The notes below the pieces were generated by a model. The model was not told where the DNA came from. It did no database searches and worked only from the letters and a program-made list of their open reading frames with translations. A stretch of 64,000 bases of DNA from positions 1-64,000 of the forward strand of contig JBBQED010000005.1 of the NCBI GenBank assembly GCA_038320345.1. Reading direction: 5' to 3'. The translations under genes and the position numbers were made by a program. This document shows positions 62,118 through 64,000 of this stretch, piece after piece. This DNA is from JBBQED01 sp038320345. GTDB lineage: Bacteria; Bacteroidota; Bacteroidia; AKYH767-A; OLB10. Within the stretch, counting starts at the first letter, position 1, and the number at the start of each line of letters is the position of its first letter.

Positions 62118-63233
62118 ATGAAACTGGAAGATCAACTTAAACAATCCTTTGATCACTTCGAACCCGAAGTGGATCCATCCGTTTGGATGAAGGTGAGTGC
62201 ACAGATCCCCACTTCTGTACCTGCTCCTACAGCCGCCCCAAAAGGAATTTTTTCTTCCTTAGGTACCACTGGCACTTGGGTAGCAGCAGTTATCGGAACA
62301 GCCGTTGTTGCTGGTCTGATTTGGCTGAATACGAATACCACAGAGGTGAAGTCGCCTGTACCTGCTGAAATGCCAGCTGCCCAGGAAGTTAATACACCTA
62401 TAAAAGAAGAAATTCCCGGTAACACAATTCAAAATAACTCCCAAAGCAATTTTGATGGAACAGCTGCTCAAAAACCGGCAGAAATACCAACTCCTGAAGC
62501 TAATTCTAAAGGTCTTCGTGCGTTGACCAGAAATCAAACCGCTACAGAAGATGGTACGAAAGCCGGCAGCAGCTTAATAGAGAATGTTATTACTTCTCAA
62601 GGTAATTCCCCTAGAGAACAAAAAACAAATCTCACTGTAAGTTCTGCAAATCCGACTCCAGTCCAGCCACAAAAAACTACTGCGGAAACGACTCAATCGA
62701 AGACAGAAAATAACACACAGCCTTCAGTAGAAAATCCTGAAAGAACAGCTCCGTTATTGATTTTATCCACTCGTGGAGGTTTTGCACCTATCACCATTAC
62801 TGCATTCATCAATCAGACAGATCAAAAAGCAGATTTCGATTTCGGTGATGGATTTAGTAGTGCTCAAGTAAGTAATGTGAGTCATCGCTATACCACTCCT
62901 GGAACATATACCGTGCAGTGTAAAGTGGGAAATAAAGTTTTGGAATCCACCGTCGAAGTGATTGGTGAAATCAGCTCAGCTTTTAGTCCGAATGGAGATG
63001 GCGTAAATGATGTGTTTACGCTTGAAAATGAGGCAGTATCACAAATTGATCTGCGAATCTTCGATCGATTTGGGAAGTTATTGTATAGTGCAAAAGGAAA
63101 AGAACTGAGTTGGGATGGAAGAGTTTCAGGAGGTAGAATAGCCGAAACCGGCACTTACTTTTATGATATCTTTGTCACCACCCAAAACGGAACCACCTAC
63201 AAACAAAAAGGAACAATCAACCTATTCAGATAA
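62118..63233 (+). CDS. Membrane-anchored PKD protein with T9SS type B (gliding-motility) C-terminal domain; possible anti-sigma
   Basis: 371 residues. Cytoplasmic start MKLEDQLKQSFDHFEPEVDP with a conserved-looking Trp, then one membrane helix (~54-71, TWVAAVIGTAVVAGLIWLN). A low-complexity Thr/Asn/Gln/Pro linker (~75-210), a PKD-like domain (~215-280, ADFDFGDGFSSAQVSNVSHR) and a gliding-motility-associated domain (FSPNGDGVNDVFTLEN, FDRFGKLLYSAKGKELSWDG, TYFYDIFVTTQNGTTYKQKG) follow. There is no cleavable signal peptide, unlike usual T9SS cargo. It lies 6 nt after the sigma gene. The anti-sigma role is inferred from position and topology only. Confidence 0.85.
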   Translation: MKLEDQLKQSFDHFEPEVDPSVWMKVSAQIPTSVPAPTAAPKGIFSSLGTTGTWVAAVIGTAVVAGLIWLNTNTTEVKSPVPAEMPAAQEVNTPIKEEIPGNTIQNNSQSNFDGTAAQKPAEIPTPEANSKGLRALTRNQTATEDGTKAGSSLIENVITSQGNSPREQKTNLTVSSANPTPVQPQKTTAETTQSKTENNTQPSVENPERTAPLLILSTRGGFAPITITAFINQTDQKADFDFGDGFSSAQVSNVSHRYTTPGTYTVQCKVGNKVLESTVEVIGEISSAFSPNGDGVNDVFTLENEAVSQIDLRIFDRFGKLLYSAKGKELSWDGRVSGGRIAETGTYFYDIFVTTQNGTTYKQKGTINLFR

Positions 63234-63265
63234 TACCAGGACAATCAATTTTAAAACACACCGTC

Positions 63266-64000
63266 ATGAAAAAATTATTTACACTGCTAGCGCTCGTTAT
63301 GATCGCCGTGTTGTTTAAGCCAGAACAGGCTAAAGCAACGCATGCAACAGGAGCAGAACTGACCTATACTTATATAGGTCCAAACCAGATTCAGATCACC
63401 TTGCGATTCTATCGCGATTGCTCTGGAATCCCTGCACCTGGATCAGCTTTTATTCAGTTCTCTTCTCTTTCATGTGGGCAGAATTTTTCTGTAACCTTAC
63501 CACAGATTGCTGGTACAGGAAATGAAATTCCAATTCCTCAATGTGTGGACTCCAGTGCAACAACATGTAGTGGAGGAACCCGATACGGAGTTCAGGAATA
63601 TGTGTATACGGATATCGTTACACTTCCTGCTAACTGTAACGATTGGGTTATGTCATTCGATGAGTGTTGTCGTAATGCTGCAATTACTACTTTGCAAAAT
63701 GGTTCAGGATTCGATTTGTACGTGAGTACTTCTTTAGATAACCTGAATACACCTACTAACAACTCTCCTGTATTTACCTCACTTCCGGTAACTCAGTTCT
63801 GCGTAGGAAATACCTTCTACTACCCACAAGGAGCTTCAGATCCTGATGGTGATTCACTCGTGTTTTCCTTAGTGAATGCACAAACAGCTGGTGGAGCTTC
63901 TGTAACGTATAGTCCTGGTTTCAGTGGTACTAATCCATTGAGTAGTTCAACGCCAATTACTATTGATCCTAATACTGGATTAATAACATTCACTCCTTCA
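63266..64000 (+). CDS. Large secreted adhesin-like protein, N-terminal part (cut by window end)
   Basis: Open for 245 codons from the ATG at 63266 to the window edge. A signal peptide (MKKLFTLLALVMIAVLF, ending near KAKA) is followed by ATHATGAELTYTYIGPNQIQ and LRFYRDCSGIPAPG, the start typical of very large Bacteroidota gliding/adhesion proteins with PKD repeats; Cys-rich loops (FDECCRNAAITTLQ) and YPQGASDPDGDSLVFSLVN follow. A T9SS type B domain is expected at the missing end. It lies 32 nt after the sigma-linked gene and is probably in the same operon. Confidence 0.8.
   Translation, partial: MKKLFTLLALVMIAVLFKPEQAKATHATGAELTYTYIGPNQIQITLRFYRDCSGIPAPGSAFIQFSSLSCGQNFSVTLPQIAGTGNEIPIPQCVDSSATTCSGGTRYGVQEYVYTDIVTLPANCNDWVMSFDECCRNAAITTLQNGSGFDLYVSTSLDNLNTPTNNSPVFTSLPVTQFCVGNTFYYPQGASDPDGDSLVFSLVNAQTAGGASVTYSPGFSGTNPLSSSTPITIDPNTGLITFTPS

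Noticed and set aside
1..64000. rRNA, tRNA, insertion sequences or CRISPR arrays
   Set aside because: Looked for typical tRNA T-arm words, transposase motifs, long terminal inverted repeats and regular short repeats in the gaps; none seen by eye, though a tRNA or RNA-family scan was not possible.

Overview
The window is a chromosomal piece of an AT-rich Bacteroidota genome, probably an uncultured Chitinophagales, Sphingobacteriales or Flavobacteriales relative. Support comes from at least six proteins with type IX secretion (T9SS) C-terminal sorting domains, repeated promoter -7 elements of the Bacteroidota form TAnnTTTG, no obvious Shine-Dalgarno sequences, and family-specific genes (DUF2480, DUF5777, CotH/T9SS fusions, a SufABCDSE cluster). 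I saw no rRNA, tRNA, CRISPR array, transposase or integrase.

Layout. 1-430: 3' end of a membrane pyrophosphatase gene with an unusual Cys/Met-rich tail. 575-4415: operon of a TMTC-like membrane glycosyltransferase with TPRs, a lipoprotein and a TlpA-like thioredoxin. 4593-9709: two secreted T9SS proteins, one with a lysyl-oxidase-like domain. 9965-13396 (minus): dnaG, a polyprenyl diphosphate synthase and a TonB-C protein. 13482-16808: TetR regulator with two tandem palindromic operators plus an EmrA/EmrB-type efflux pair. 16859-24851: two aldehyde dehydrogenases, an aldose-epimerase-like protein, a T9SS propeller protein and an ACMS decarboxylase; the ALDH8-like enzyme and the decarboxylase are consecutive kynurenine-branch steps. 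24869-31910 (minus): the SUF iron-sulfur cluster operon. 32552-37982: an outer-envelope protein, thiL with a glycosyltransferase, and a subtilase. 38461-40398: two fasciclin proteins and superoxide dismutase. 40622-42323 (minus): a DUF5777 beta-barrel protein with two cytochrome-like lipoproteins that have atypical haem motifs. 42519-44420: a long PurF-like amidotransferase. 44548-47855: a small accessory patch with a degenerate polyvalent-kinase-like gene and unknown proteins. 47932-50350: a split ALDH16-like pair. 50571-56229 (minus): recO, purD, a prolyl oligopeptidase and a PhoD-like phosphatase. 56467-60635: a CotH/T9SS protein, lepA and a 47-residue membrane protein. 60773-64000: a Cys-cluster MarR regulator, then an ECF sigma factor, a membrane-anchored T9SS type B protein and a large adhesin-like protein cut by the window end.

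Most of the window is core metabolism interleaved with T9SS cargo. The more unusual items are the pyrophosphatase tail, the ECF sigma/T9SS type B/adhesin operon, the split ALDH16 pair, the noncanonical cytochromes, the tandem TetR operators, and a recurring geometry in which a TAnnTTTG-like box ends only 4-5 nt before the start codon, suggesting several leaderless transcripts.
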